Shown: one piece after another, positions 1 through 8,604 of the stretch | Position numbering within the stretch: position 1 is the stretch's first letter | Layout of the letters: the number at the start of each line of letters is the position of its first letter | Assembly (NCBI GenBank): GCA_028282785.1 | Contig: JANQHE010000042.1 | Coordinates: forward strand, 1-53,622 | Length of the DNA stretch: 53,622 bases | Direction of reading: 5' to 3' | From: Bacteroidales bacterium | Lineage (GTDB): Bacteria > Bacteroidota > Bacteroidia > Bacteroidales > UBA12077 | Notes under the pieces: model-generated | Told to the model about the DNA's origin: nothing | The model's database searches: none | The model's input: the letters and a program-made list of their open reading frames with translations, nothing else | Made by a program: the position numbers and the translations under genes

Positions 1-1992
1 ATTCAGTTGTCCCAGTTCAGTTGGAATGCTTCCACTTATAGAATTACTAAACAACTGTAAGCTTGTTAAATTAATTAATTCGCCTAAACTGGAAGGTATG
101 GGCCCGCTTAAATTGTTATAAGCCATATATAAATTGGTTAAACCTTTTAAATCGCCAAGAGATGATGGTAAACTACCACTCAAATTATTATTCCCTAGAG
201 ATATACTGGTGATATCTTTACCTTCGGAATCAAGTACTATTCCATACCAGTTTGCCATATCATTAATGACGTTACCATTTAGCCAATTTGTATTATTGGT
301 CCAACTTGCACCCCCCGTTGAATTATATAATTCAACTAAAACTTGATATTCTACGGAATCTGGCACAAGTCCCTGGTTTTCTTCTATATTTACTGTAATA
401 ATGTTACTTTCTAAAGCCAGGCTTGTAACCCAATCATTAGTCATTACACATTTATATTCACCAGCATCACTTAAAGCTGAATTCGGGATTATCAATAATG
501 AATCTGTTGCACCGGTAATATCTTCCCAAGCACTACTTTGATTCTTCTTTTGCCATTGGTAATTTGTGTAATTACCTCCGGAAGGAACAGAAACTTCAAT
601 ATTGCTGCTTTCTGTATAAGTTATTTCGTCCTCTTCTCCAACCTTTGATTGAGGATTAAATGAGAACGACTTTAAGGTATGAGATCCAACTCCTGTAAAA
701 TATTTTTCTAAATCGGTAAAGTCAAAATTATTACCTGATACAGTTAAAAATAAATTGGAACTATTATTAAAAATTGGTATCTCAGTAAACCTATTATTGA
801 CAAAACTACCAATTGTCAAGTTATTAAGTTGGCCAAGTTCAGATGGTATTATTCCTTCCAGTTTATTATTTCGAAGATATAAATTTGCTAAGTTAACCAA
901 TTGTCCCAATTCATCTGGAATAGGCCCCGTAAGCTCATTTGTACCCAAATCCATTACCACTAAACTTTCTAACATTCCAAACGTTTCCGGAATTTCTCCA
1001 CTTAATAAATTATTACTTAAATATAAAAATTCCAAGCTGTTTAATTCTCCCAGCTCACGTGGAATTTCATTGGTTAATTGATTATTTTTTAAATCCAAAA
1101 AGGTTAAATAACGCAGATTTTTCAGTTCCAATGGAATCTCTCCGCTTAATTGATTACTGTACAATTTTAAAATTTGTAAGTTAGTTAACTGACCTATTTC
1201 TTCAGGAATTACGCCGTTAAGAGAATTATTGAAGAGTTCTAATCTGTCTAAATTGCTTAAATTTCCTAATGTAAAGGGAATTGAGCCATTTAACTGATTA
1301 TTTGAAATATTTAGATAAATCAAACTCAATAATTGCCCTAGTTCAGGAGGAATACCTCCACTTAAATTATTATCATTTAATAATAAATATTCTAAATTGT
1401 TTAATTGTCCTAATCCCACTGGAATCGTTCCGTTTAAATTATTTCCATTTAAACTTAATACTTGCAAATTGTTTAGTAGTCCTAACTCGGTTGGAATTAC
1501 CCCACTTAATAAATTATTACTTAAATATAAAAATTCCAAGTTGTTTAACTGCCCTAATTCAGTTGGTATGTTCTCGCTTAATGAATTATTATTTAATTTT
1601 AGTTGTGTTAAATTAGTTAACCCACCAAAACTGGAAGGTATTGGGCCGCTTAGGTTATTTAGTGCCAACGATAATTCTACTAAACTCTCGAGGCTCCCCA
1701 GGGAAGAAGGTATATGCCCCACCAGATTATTATTGTATAAATTGACCTCACTAATGTCTTTTCCACTAGCATCAAGTGTTATGCCTAACCAATTAGATAT
1801 ATCCTCAATGGTTGTACCGTTTAACCAATTTGTTTTAGTGGTCCAATTAGCTCCATTAGTAGAATTATACAATTCTACCAATGCCTGGTATTCTATGGAA
1901 TCTGGAACCAGCCCTTCATCTGTTTGAGCATATGTTTTTAACGATGTACTTAGAAAAAAACTACAAATCAGAAATACAACTATCTTTCTCAT
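1..1992 (-). CDS. Secreted leucine-rich-repeat protein, partial (C-terminus beyond window)
   Basis: The minus-strand frame is open from an ATG at 1992 to the window edge (664 codons seen), so the C-terminus is missing. Residues 1-23 form a signal peptide ending ...KTYAQ, so the protein is exported. A short cap with the motif LVELYNST..WT follows at about residues 32-45. About fifteen 24-residue plant-type leucine-rich repeats (consensus NxLSGxIPxELGxLxNL) run from about 80 to 445. An Ig-like segment with YQW and GEYKC motifs lies at about 463-525. A second copy of the cap plus new repeats begins near residue 540, so the protein is a tandem of two LRR modules. Such proteins in Bacteroidota are usually surface-exposed or secreted binding proteins. 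The ligand cannot be told. A sorting domain would be expected beyond the edge. Confidence 0.88.
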   Translation of the reverse strand, partial: MRKIVVFLICSFFLSTSLKTYAQTDEGLVPDSIEYQALVELYNSTNGANWTTKTNWLNGTTIEDISNWLGITLDASGKDISEVNLYNNNLVGHIPSSLGSLESLVELSLALNNLSGPIPSSFGGLTNLTQLKLNNNSLSENIPTELGQLNNLEFLYLSNNLLSGVIPTELGLLNNLQVLSLNGNNLNGTIPVGLGQLNNLEYLLLNDNNLSGGIPPELGQLLSLIYLNISNNQLNGSIPFTLGNLSNLDRLELFNNSLNGVIPEEIGQLTNLQILKLYSNQLSGEIPLELKNLRYLTFLDLKNNQLTNEIPRELGELNSLEFLYLSNNLLSGEIPETFGMLESLVVMDLGTNELTGPIPDELGQLVNLANLYLRNNKLEGIIPSELGQLNNLTIGSFVNNRFTEIPIFNNSSNLFLTVSGNNFDFTDLEKYFTGVGSHTLKSFSFNPQSKVGEEDEITYTESSNIEVSVPSGGNYTNYQWQKKNQSSAWEDITGATDSLLIIPNSALSDAGEYKCVMTNDWVTSLALESNIITVNIEENQGLVPDSVEYQVLVELYNSTGGASWTNNTNWLNGNVINDMANWYGIVLDSEGKDITSISLGNNNLSGSLPSSLGDLKGLTNLYMAYNNLSGPIPSSLGELINLTSLQLFSNSISGSIPTELGQLN

Positions 1993-2269
1993 AATTAATA
2001 TCGTGTGTTTAATTAATTAAACTTAAGACTTGTTTACTTAAAATACTTATCATGCGACATGCTATACTTAAAACATATTGCTAACAACCACCTAACTAGA
2101 ATGTAACCTATATGAATTTCCGGGGAAAATTAATAAGGGTTAACAATCATCTTTTCTCATAACACAAAAATAATTAAACTAATTAATTTTAAAAAAGAAG
2201 CCTGTTAATTAATTTTTAAATTTATTAACAAGGTTTTATATTTTATCTTTACATAAAATACTTATTGAC

Positions 2270-2635
2270 ATGAAAGTAGATAAAAAAGCATTAATACGTT
2301 GGAAGGTTTATCTGGACCGTTCAAAAATGTATATTGGGTATATTAACTTGTTTATGATGGTAACTATATTTCTGGGTGCGATTAAAAATACGGAAATAGG
2401 AACTTTTTTAATTGCAAATGTTTATATAACAATTCCTGTTCTAATCATATTATTTATATTTTTTGCATTACTGCTTGGTTATTGGGATTCAAAACAGGGA
2501 ATAAGAAGCGAAGAGATGAGAAATCTGGCATCGCAAAATCCGGTGCAAATGGAAATGTTGGAAACTATTAGGAAACTGAAACATGACCAGGATAAACTAA
2601 TTGAAAAAATTGATCAATTAGAAAGATCAAATTAA
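2270..2635 (+). CDS. Small two-helix membrane protein with C-terminal coiled coil
   Basis: This 121-residue protein is not one I recognise. A basic N-terminus (KVDKKALIRWKVYLDRSKMY) is followed by two hydrophobic segments at about residues 22-40 and 48-70. The last 40 residues are charged and heptad-like (EMLETIRKLKHDQDKLIEKIDQLER), predicting a coiled coil in the cytoplasm. It sits 66 bp before the solenoid protein gene on the same strand and could be co-transcribed with it. A -7-like sequence, TATCTTTA, lies at 2244-2251. Function is unknown; a membrane anchor or scaffold is possible. Confidence 0.7.
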   Translation: MKVDKKALIRWKVYLDRSKMYIGYINLFMMVTIFLGAIKNTEIGTFLIANVYITIPVLIILFIFFALLLGYWDSKQGIRSEEMRNLASQNPVQMEMLETIRKLKHDQDKLIEKIDQLERSN

Positions 2636-2701
2636 TTTCAAAGACCTTGCAGCAATTTTAATTTATGATCGTCTTTATATCAAATCTAAAATAAAACTAA
2701 A

Positions 2702-3604
2702 ATGAAAAATTTACTTTTAACAATTCTATTATTGCTTTCTCCATTGTTTGCATTTATGCAGGTATCTGTTGATGCAAATGAAATTATTGAAAAACTTAAT
2801 AAAGGAGAAGAAGTACATTACGAAAATGTAACCATTAATGGTGATGTTGATTTCAGACTGATAAAGGACAGGGAAGAGGAACGTGATCATGATTTTGATG
2901 TTATTTTTAATAACAACGTAACTTATAAATATCACGTAAATGCTCCTCTTAAATTTACTAACTGTATATTTAATGGGAAGTTTATTGGATATTTTAATGA
3001 TGATAAAAAAGATGAATTGCATATTGCCATGTTTCATCAGGATGCATTATTTACCAAGTGTACTTTTAAAGATGATTTTTTGGTAAAATACTCCGAGTTT
3101 GATAAGGCTGCTAATTTTAGTGCAAGTTTATTTGAAGAAGATGCTTTATTTAAATATGCAGAATTTAATTCGGAAATGGATTTTTCAGGTTCTGTATTTG
3201 AACAAGATGCGAACTTTAAATATGCAGAATTCCCTATGTACACAAACTTTAGTAATACAAAGTTTAATGAGGAAGCAAATTTTAAATATGCAGAATTCGA
3301 AGATAAAATAGATTTTAAGGAATGTGAGTTTTTAGGATTAGGTTATTTCAAATATACTGATTTTGATGATTTTGTAGATTTCTCAGGATCTGTTTTTAAA
3401 TCCGATGCCATATTTAAATATACTGAATTTCCTGATGGTGTAAGTTTGGAAAATGTAATTTTTGATGATTTCGCTGATTTTAAATATGCCAAATTATATG
3501 ATCCGGTAAAGTTGAACAATGTTGCATTTGATGGTGAAACATCGTTTAAATACACAAAAGTGGAAGGGAAGGACTTTGTAACTTATCTTTTAAGAAATAA
3601 ATAA
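2702..3604 (+). CDS. Exported beta-solenoid protein with 22-residue FKY(A/T)EF repeats
   Basis: This is a 300-residue protein with a signal peptide (MKNLLLTILLLLSPLFAFMQ). From about residue 120 to the end it consists of repeats with a strict period of 22 residues, each carrying FKY(A/T)(E/D)F followed by an FSxSxF-like half. It resembles pentapeptide-repeat or YjbI-type right-handed helices, but a coil there has 20 residues, so this is a variant. The DNA also repeats: a 17-base word, TTTAAATATGCAGAATT, is identical at 3149, 3215 and 3281, exactly 66 bp apart. That suggests recent expansion. The export signal means it acts in the periplasm or outside, unlike cytoplasmic gyrase-protecting pentapeptide proteins. 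Function is unknown. It ends just before a bidirectional terminator. Confidence 0.8.
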   Translation: MKNLLLTILLLLSPLFAFMQVSVDANEIIEKLNKGEEVHYENVTINGDVDFRLIKDREEERDHDFDVIFNNNVTYKYHVNAPLKFTNCIFNGKFIGYFNDDKKDELHIAMFHQDALFTKCTFKDDFLVKYSEFDKAANFSASLFEEDALFKYAEFNSEMDFSGSVFEQDANFKYAEFPMYTNFSNTKFNEEANFKYAEFEDKIDFKECEFLGLGYFKYTDFDDFVDFSGSVFKSDAIFKYTEFPDGVSLENVIFDDFADFKYAKLYDPVKLNNVAFDGETSFKYTKVEGKDFVTYLLRNK

Positions 3605-3616
3605 TACAGGATTTGA

Positions 3617-3668
3617 AAAGATTGAATGGATTGCTTCTTTTTTAGATTGTCTAATCCATTTAATCTTT
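3617..3668. terminator. Bidirectional terminator between convergent genes
   Basis: AAAGATTGAATGGATT (3617-3632) pairs with AATCCATTTAATCTTT (3653-3668) over 16 bp with a single G-T wobble. The site lies between the plus-strand solenoid gene and the minus-strand kinase gene, which converge here. The loop contains a T-run (3638-3643). Confidence 0.6.
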
Positions 3669-3677
3669 AATTTCAAA

Positions 3678-6600
3678 TTAGAACGGTAAATATACTTCAA
3701 CCCTTGTTCCACTTGCCAGGTCAAATTCATCGTAAAGATCAATAATTTCTACTTTATATCCTTTACGTGGTTGTGTTTGATTTAATAATGCCAATCGTTC
3801 ATATGTTATAAATGTTCCTTTGGAAGTATGGTTTTTCCTGTTTTTATTTAATTCTCTGGATTTTTTTCGCCCAATACCATTATCTTCAACGATACATTTT
3901 AATATATTATTTTCTGTAATTTGAAATTCAAGCTTAATTTTAGCCTTACCTTTTTTAAATACAAATGCATGCTTTATACAGTTTTCAATAAAAGGTTGTA
4001 AAATCATTGATGGAATTAATATCTTTACACCTTCCCAATCCTGTGGCATAATAATTTCAATTTCAAATTCCGTATCGAAACGCATTTGCTCAAGATTAAT
4101 ATAGTACTTGATATAGTTCAGTTCTTCTTCCAGTGTAATTCTCTTTTTAGAAACATTATCAAGTGTTAGCCTGATTAATTTAGCAAAATCAGAAAGATAG
4201 TACAGTGCTGAATCCACGTCATTACCCAACATGAAATTTTGGATAGAATTAATTGCATTAAAAATAAAATGAGGATTCATTTGGGCTCTTAATGCTTTCA
4301 TTTCAAACTCGCTAATACGTTCTGTAATTTCTCTTCTTATTCTTTCTTTTTTCTTAATTGATTTTGTTCTGAAAATAATTAATAACCAAACTACAAATAC
4401 AAGTATAACTGACGTGATTCCAACGAACCACCATGTAATCCAAAACGGTCTGGAAATTATAAAATTCACAGATAGTTCCTGTTCAGACAAATCCGATTCT
4501 TCTGTATCTACTTTTATTCTTAACCTGTATTTTCCCGGTTTTAAATTCTGGAAAATAGCTTTACGGTCCTTGGTGTTTACGATCCAATTATTATGATAAC
4601 CTTCCAGTTTATAACTAAAACTTATATTCTCGGGATCAAGAAAAGTAATTGCATCATAACTAAAAATTAATGAATTTTTGTGATATGGTAACTTAATTGC
4701 ATTTTTGGGAATATTTGTCCAGGGATCGATATTTTCATCATTACTTAAATCATAGTTATTTTCATTTATTAAAAGCGATTTTAGGTAAAGATTTACAGAT
4801 TTAAAATTTATTTTTTCCAGTGACTTTAAATCAATTTGGATTACATTAGTATTTGAACCTATCCAGAATTTTTCATTGTTTTGGACTGCACATGATTTGC
4901 CGGAATAATCAGTGAAACCTTTTGAATCATAAATGCAATTTATTTTTACATGGCCGGTTTCATATAATTTATTGAGATCGATAATATTCAGTCCATCATT
5001 GGTCCCTGCTATTAAAAAGTTGTCTTTAGTGCAGCATAAGTATCTTATGCTGGTTCCTCTTAAGCCATTGGATTTTCCAATTTCCTGTATGAAATTAATT
5101 TCATTATTAACAAACCGGGCAAAATAAATTTTACCATTATTTCCTCCGGCGAATATATTTCCATTTTTGTCTTTACATATATCATTAAAGGATGGAGTTT
5201 CGATGTTGGATTGATTATAGGTTGAATAAAACTTTTCTCCATTATAAACAAACAGACCATGATCAGTGCTCGAAAACCAAATTTGATCTTCCAATTCAAT
5301 TATTTTGGAAATATTAATAGGGCTTTTGTTTTCATAATAATTATAAAGTTTGTATGAATAATTATTATTGATATTTGGAAAAATAAATAGATCAGCCCAA
5401 CTAATACCATACAAAGTATTTTTGGAATCAATAAAAAAGTTACTGAACTGATTGCCTTCCAGATCAAAATAACTTATTGCCTCATTTTTTTTGTTAATTT
5501 TAAATATTCCAACATTACTACCTATCCATATATTTCCATCTTGATCAAATGATAAACTATTGAATCTTTTTAATTGTTTATTTATTAAGATATCATATTT
5601 AAGTGGTTTGTAAAGGCTTTTAGCAGGGAGTACGTTTCCGTTTAACCTTTTATAAGGATTCGGATAGTGATATCTATTATTTGAAATCAGATCCTGATAT
5701 TTTTGAAAAGAACCATTTTTATCAATTAAGTATGCATATTTCTCTTTAAATTTTGTGTTTGCATAACTTTTATATGTGTGTTCGAATAATTCAAACGGAA
5801 ATATTTTATGATTTTGCTTATCAGCATTCTTAATAATATTTTTTTGGGTTGCCAGCCACAGATTACCTGAGCTATCTATTTTAATATCAGTAATATTCAG
5901 TTTGTCTAATCCAAAGCTATCAGCATTATAGTAATAAAAATTGATTAAGGGATACAAATAAAGGCCATCACCCTTTGTTCCTATCCATAATAAATTTTCG
6001 TTAGAGTCAAATTCGAGCGACCAAACATCCTTCGCTTTTATATTTAAAAAGTCTCCAAATCTTGTTATTTCTGTTTTATCAAATCTGAATATTCCGCCTG
6101 CATTCATATAGTTATTATCCCATGAAGATACCCATATATTTCCTTTGGAATCTTCAACATAATCAGTAACCTGACCTATGAAGTCAATATTGGTTTTTTT
6201 GTTGTTTGATAAGGTTAATAGACTTTTTCGTCTGTAATTTATAAGAGTATCTCCTGACTTGGATATATAAGCCGAATTTACCTGGAGCTTATTTAACTGA
6301 TGATCAGATGGAATACGTATTAAACTTTCCGCTTGAGGAATATATTTATATAATCCATTTCCATTTGTAAAAACATAAATAAAGTCATCTTCTTCAATAA
6401 ATTGGGTAACTTGTAGCCGGCCGGAAACATTATTATACTTTTGATGAAAAGAAATGAAACGGTCGTTTTGTAATACAGATAGTCCGTCTTCGGTTCCGAT
6501 CAGAAGAATATTATAATGCTTAGAGAAATGAATCTTTCTTACATTATTTGAAACTAATCCGGATTCTTTACCATATGAGATAATCTCGTTACCTATTAAT

Positions 6601-6905
6601 TTAGAAATACCTCCGTCATGGCAGCCTATCCAAATATGGCCTTCTTCAGTTTCGGTTATGCTCCAGATCTTATCTCCAGCCAACCCGTTTTCTGTAGTAT
6701 ACGTTTGAAAACTTTTTCCATCAAATTGTGATAACCCGGCATCAGTTCCTAACCAAAGAAAACCTCTGCTATCTTTAAAAATATCACGTATGGTATTATC
6801 TGGTAACCCGTCATTTATATTATAATTTCGAGTGTAAAACTTTTGGCTAAAAGATATTTGACTCCACAGTATGGTAAAAATCAGTATTAGATAAAGATTT
6901 TTCAT
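3678..6905 (-). CDS. Propeller-type sensor histidine kinase, LytS/YehU class
   Basis: This 1075-residue membrane sensor starts with a signal peptide (ending SQISFSQ). About a dozen two-component-regulator propeller repeats (GLPDNTIRDI..SRGFLWLGTDAGL and similar) fill residues 25 to about 730. A Y_Y_Y Ig-like domain (SYKLEGYHNNWI...LKPGKYRLRI) lies near 745-810. One transmembrane helix (ITWWFVGITSVILVFVVWLL) is near 825. The kinase core follows, with phospho-acceptor histidine in MNPHFIFNAINSIQNFM at about 878 and an ATPase domain with EDNGIGRKKS. It lacks the classic HisKA domain and belongs to the 5TM/LytS-like family that pairs with LytTR regulators. Such a regulator lies 13 bp upstream in the same operon. 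The periplasmic propellers presumably sense an extracellular ligand, often a glycan in Bacteroidota; the ligand here is unknown. Confidence 0.93.
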   Translation of the reverse strand: MKNLYLILIFTILWSQISFSQKFYTRNYNINDGLPDNTIRDIFKDSRGFLWLGTDAGLSQFDGKSFQTYTTENGLAGDKIWSITETEEGHIWIGCHDGGISKLIGNEIISYGKESGLVSNNVRKIHFSKHYNILLIGTEDGLSVLQNDRFISFHQKYNNVSGRLQVTQFIEEDDFIYVFTNGNGLYKYIPQAESLIRIPSDHQLNKLQVNSAYISKSGDTLINYRRKSLLTLSNNKKTNIDFIGQVTDYVEDSKGNIWVSSWDNNYMNAGGIFRFDKTEITRFGDFLNIKAKDVWSLEFDSNENLLWIGTKGDGLYLYPLINFYYYNADSFGLDKLNITDIKIDSSGNLWLATQKNIIKNADKQNHKIFPFELFEHTYKSYANTKFKEKYAYLIDKNGSFQKYQDLISNNRYHYPNPYKRLNGNVLPAKSLYKPLKYDILINKQLKRFNSLSFDQDGNIWIGSNVGIFKINKKNEAISYFDLEGNQFSNFFIDSKNTLYGISWADLFIFPNINNNYSYKLYNYYENKSPINISKIIELEDQIWFSSTDHGLFVYNGEKFYSTYNQSNIETPSFNDICKDKNGNIFAGGNNGKIYFARFVNNEINFIQEIGKSNGLRGTSIRYLCCTKDNFLIAGTNDGLNIIDLNKLYETGHVKINCIYDSKGFTDYSGKSCAVQNNEKFWIGSNTNVIQIDLKSLEKINFKSVNLYLKSLLINENNYDLSNDENIDPWTNIPKNAIKLPYHKNSLIFSYDAITFLDPENISFSYKLEGYHNNWIVNTKDRKAIFQNLKPGKYRLRIKVDTEESDLSEQELSVNFIISRPFWITWWFVGITSVILVFVVWLLIIFRTKSIKKKERIRREITERISEFEMKALRAQMNPHFIFNAINSIQNFMLGNDVDSALYYLSDFAKLIRLTLDNVSKKRITLEEELNYIKYYINLEQMRFDTEFEIEIIMPQDWEGVKILIPSMILQPFIENCIKHAFVFKKGKAKIKLEFQITENNILKCIVEDNGIGRKKSRELNKNRKNHTSKGTFITYERLALLNQTQPRKGYKVEIIDLYDEFDLASGTRVEVYLPF

Positions 6906-6918
6906 TCTTTTTATCGAA

Positions 6919-7668
6919 TTAACGTTTTGTAAGAGCTTTAAGGAACTCCTCGTTTCTTCGTGTTGCTACGTCCAATTCAATGCCATTTTCAAGAATGATT
7001 TTATATCCATCTGTTTTACTGTACGATTTTATATAATTCATATTAACCAAATAGGATTTATGAATTCGAAAAAATAGTTCTTCGGGAAGCAACTCTTCAA
7101 TATTTTTTAAGGTTCTTGCAACTAAAATGGCTTCATTTCTATTTGTAAAAATCTTACAATATGTTTCTTCTGCCTGACAGTATACAATATTGTTAATTTT
7201 TTCCAACTGATATCCATCAAGAGTAGGTAAAGCTAATTTAGGAAAATTACCGGGATCACTATTTAAATTACTTAAGAATGCCTCTATTTGATCTGCATTT
7301 GAAGATCTTCGTTTCTTCTCCAGTCGTATTAAAACATCTCTTAGATCAATATAATTTATTGGTTTTAACAGATAGTCAAGTGCAGCAAATTTAATAGCAT
7401 CAATTGCATATTGTTTATAAGCCGTTGTAAATATTACTTCAAAATCATAAATATCAAAATAATCAAATAATTTGAAACCGTTTTCCTCCGGCATTTCAAT
7501 ATCCAGAAATATAATATCCGGTCTGTGTTTATTGATCGCAAAAACACCTTCCTTTACGGAATCAGTTAATTGTTGTATTTTGATCTTATTACTGAAATAT
7601 CGCTCAATTATTTTAGCGAGAGCCTCACGAGCATTTTTTTCATCATCGATAATAATGCAGGTTTTCAT
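6919..7668 (-). CDS. LytTR-family response regulator
   Basis: This 249-residue protein has an N-terminal receiver domain (acidic pair D8-D9, phospho-acceptor D56 in IIFLDIEMPE, conserved T in FTTAYKQYA and K in LLKPI) and a C-terminal LytTR DNA-binding domain (about 145-249, with FFRIHKSYLVNMNYI). The ATG at 7668 is preferred over an in-frame TTG at 7671. It is the first gene of a two-gene operon with the propeller kinase 13 bp downstream, so the two are very likely partners. No operator sites were identified. The probable target could be this operon itself or a polysaccharide or surface-protein locus elsewhere. Confidence 0.93.
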   Translation of the reverse strand: MKTCIIIDDEKNAREALAKIIERYFSNKIKIQQLTDSVKEGVFAINKHRPDIIFLDIEMPEENGFKLFDYFDIYDFEVIFTTAYKQYAIDAIKFAALDYLLKPINYIDLRDVLIRLEKKRRSSNADQIEAFLSNLNSDPGNFPKLALPTLDGYQLEKINNIVYCQAEETYCKIFTNRNEAILVARTLKNIEELLPEELFFRIHKSYLVNMNYIKSYSKTDGYKIILENGIELDVATRRNEEFLKALTKR

Positions 7669-7758
7669 CAATCTTTATTGTGAATTATTGAATTGCTAAT
7701 TTAAAGATACTTGATTAATAAATGATATCAAAACAATTAAAATAAAATGAAATAAATC

Positions 7759-8604
7759 TTATATTAAATCAAGGTGATAATTAGCCAGTTCCTGAATTGG
7801 ATTTTTAACTATTAAATCTATATTCGTATTGTATTTCCCGGCAACTTCATTAAGAAAATCTTTAAAATAGTATGCAACCGAGCCTATTGCTCTTATTTTA
7901 TAGTTTACAAAATTCTCGTACTTTATGATATGTTTTTCAAATAAATCAGTAAAGGACTTATAAATCAGACCAGCCATAGGTTCTTTGGATACGTTTGTAC
8001 TTATAAACTCGCAAATCGATGCCAAAAACTGATTCGGATGTTCTTCTTTATAAATTTTCTGCATGATTTGACTTTTGGTCAATTGATGCTTTTCCAGAAA
8101 TTCTTTAGAAATTTTTTCAGGAAGATTTTCGTAAAGCAGTTCAGTTATAAAAAGTTTTCCCAGATAGTCGCCACCTCCTTCATCACCTAAAATGTATCCC
8201 AAAGAAGGGACATTTTTTCTAATATCTTTACCATCATAAAAACAGGTATTTGAACCTGTTCCGAGAATTAGTGCAATACCGGGTTCGTTTTTAAATAATG
8301 CTCTTGCCGCACCTAATAAATCATGATTAACTTCAATGACCGATTGTTTAAATAATAATTGTAATCCATTGAAGATTAAATTTTTCATTTCTGATGTAGA
8401 ACAGCCGGATCCGTAAAAGAATATATGTTTAATTATTTTAGGATCAAGACCATTTGGTAATTGATTTTTGAGGTCATTATATAGCTTATTGCTTGTCGTA
8501 AAATATGGGTTAAATCCAGCCGTAGTAAATGAAAATTTAATTTGATTATTCTTAATTACTATCCATTCTGTGTTTGTTGATCCACTATCAGCAACTAAAA
8601 TCAT
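7759..8604 (-). CDS. BadF/BadG-type N-acetylhexosamine kinase
   Basis: This 281-residue ASKHA-fold kinase begins with the phosphate-1 motif VADSGSTNTEW. Mid-protein motifs are ALILGTGSNTCFYDG (phosphate 2) and SLGYILGDEGGGDYLGK, characteristic of the eukaryote-like N-acetylglucosamine kinase/MurK family. The reaction is presumably ATP-dependent phosphorylation of GlcNAc, MurNAc or glucosamine in the cytoplasm. Its ATG shares a base with the stop of the upstream solute-binding gene (TAATG), so translation is coupled. That pairing suggests recovery of cell-wall or chitin-derived material. Substrate identity is inferred, not shown. Confidence 0.85.
   Translation of the reverse strand: MILVADSGSTNTEWIVIKNNQIKFSFTTAGFNPYFTTSNKLYNDLKNQLPNGLDPKIIKHIFFYGSGCSTSEMKNLIFNGLQLLFKQSVIEVNHDLLGAARALFKNEPGIALILGTGSNTCFYDGKDIRKNVPSLGYILGDEGGGDYLGKLFITELLYENLPEKISKEFLEKHQLTKSQIMQKIYKEEHPNQFLASICEFISTNVSKEPMAGLIYKSFTDLFEKHIIKYENFVNYKIRAIGSVAYYFKDFLNEVAGKYNTNIDLIVKNPIQELANYHLDLI

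Noticed and set aside
134-1927. Plus-strand open frames of 70-176 codons at the left edge
   Set aside because: They are antisense to the LRR gene. Their repetitive residues simply mirror the 24-residue repeats; the minus-strand frame has a signal peptide and LRR consensus.
2729-3555. Minus-strand open frames inside the solenoid gene
   Set aside because: They are shadows of the repeat-bearing plus-strand gene, which has a signal peptide and a clean start.
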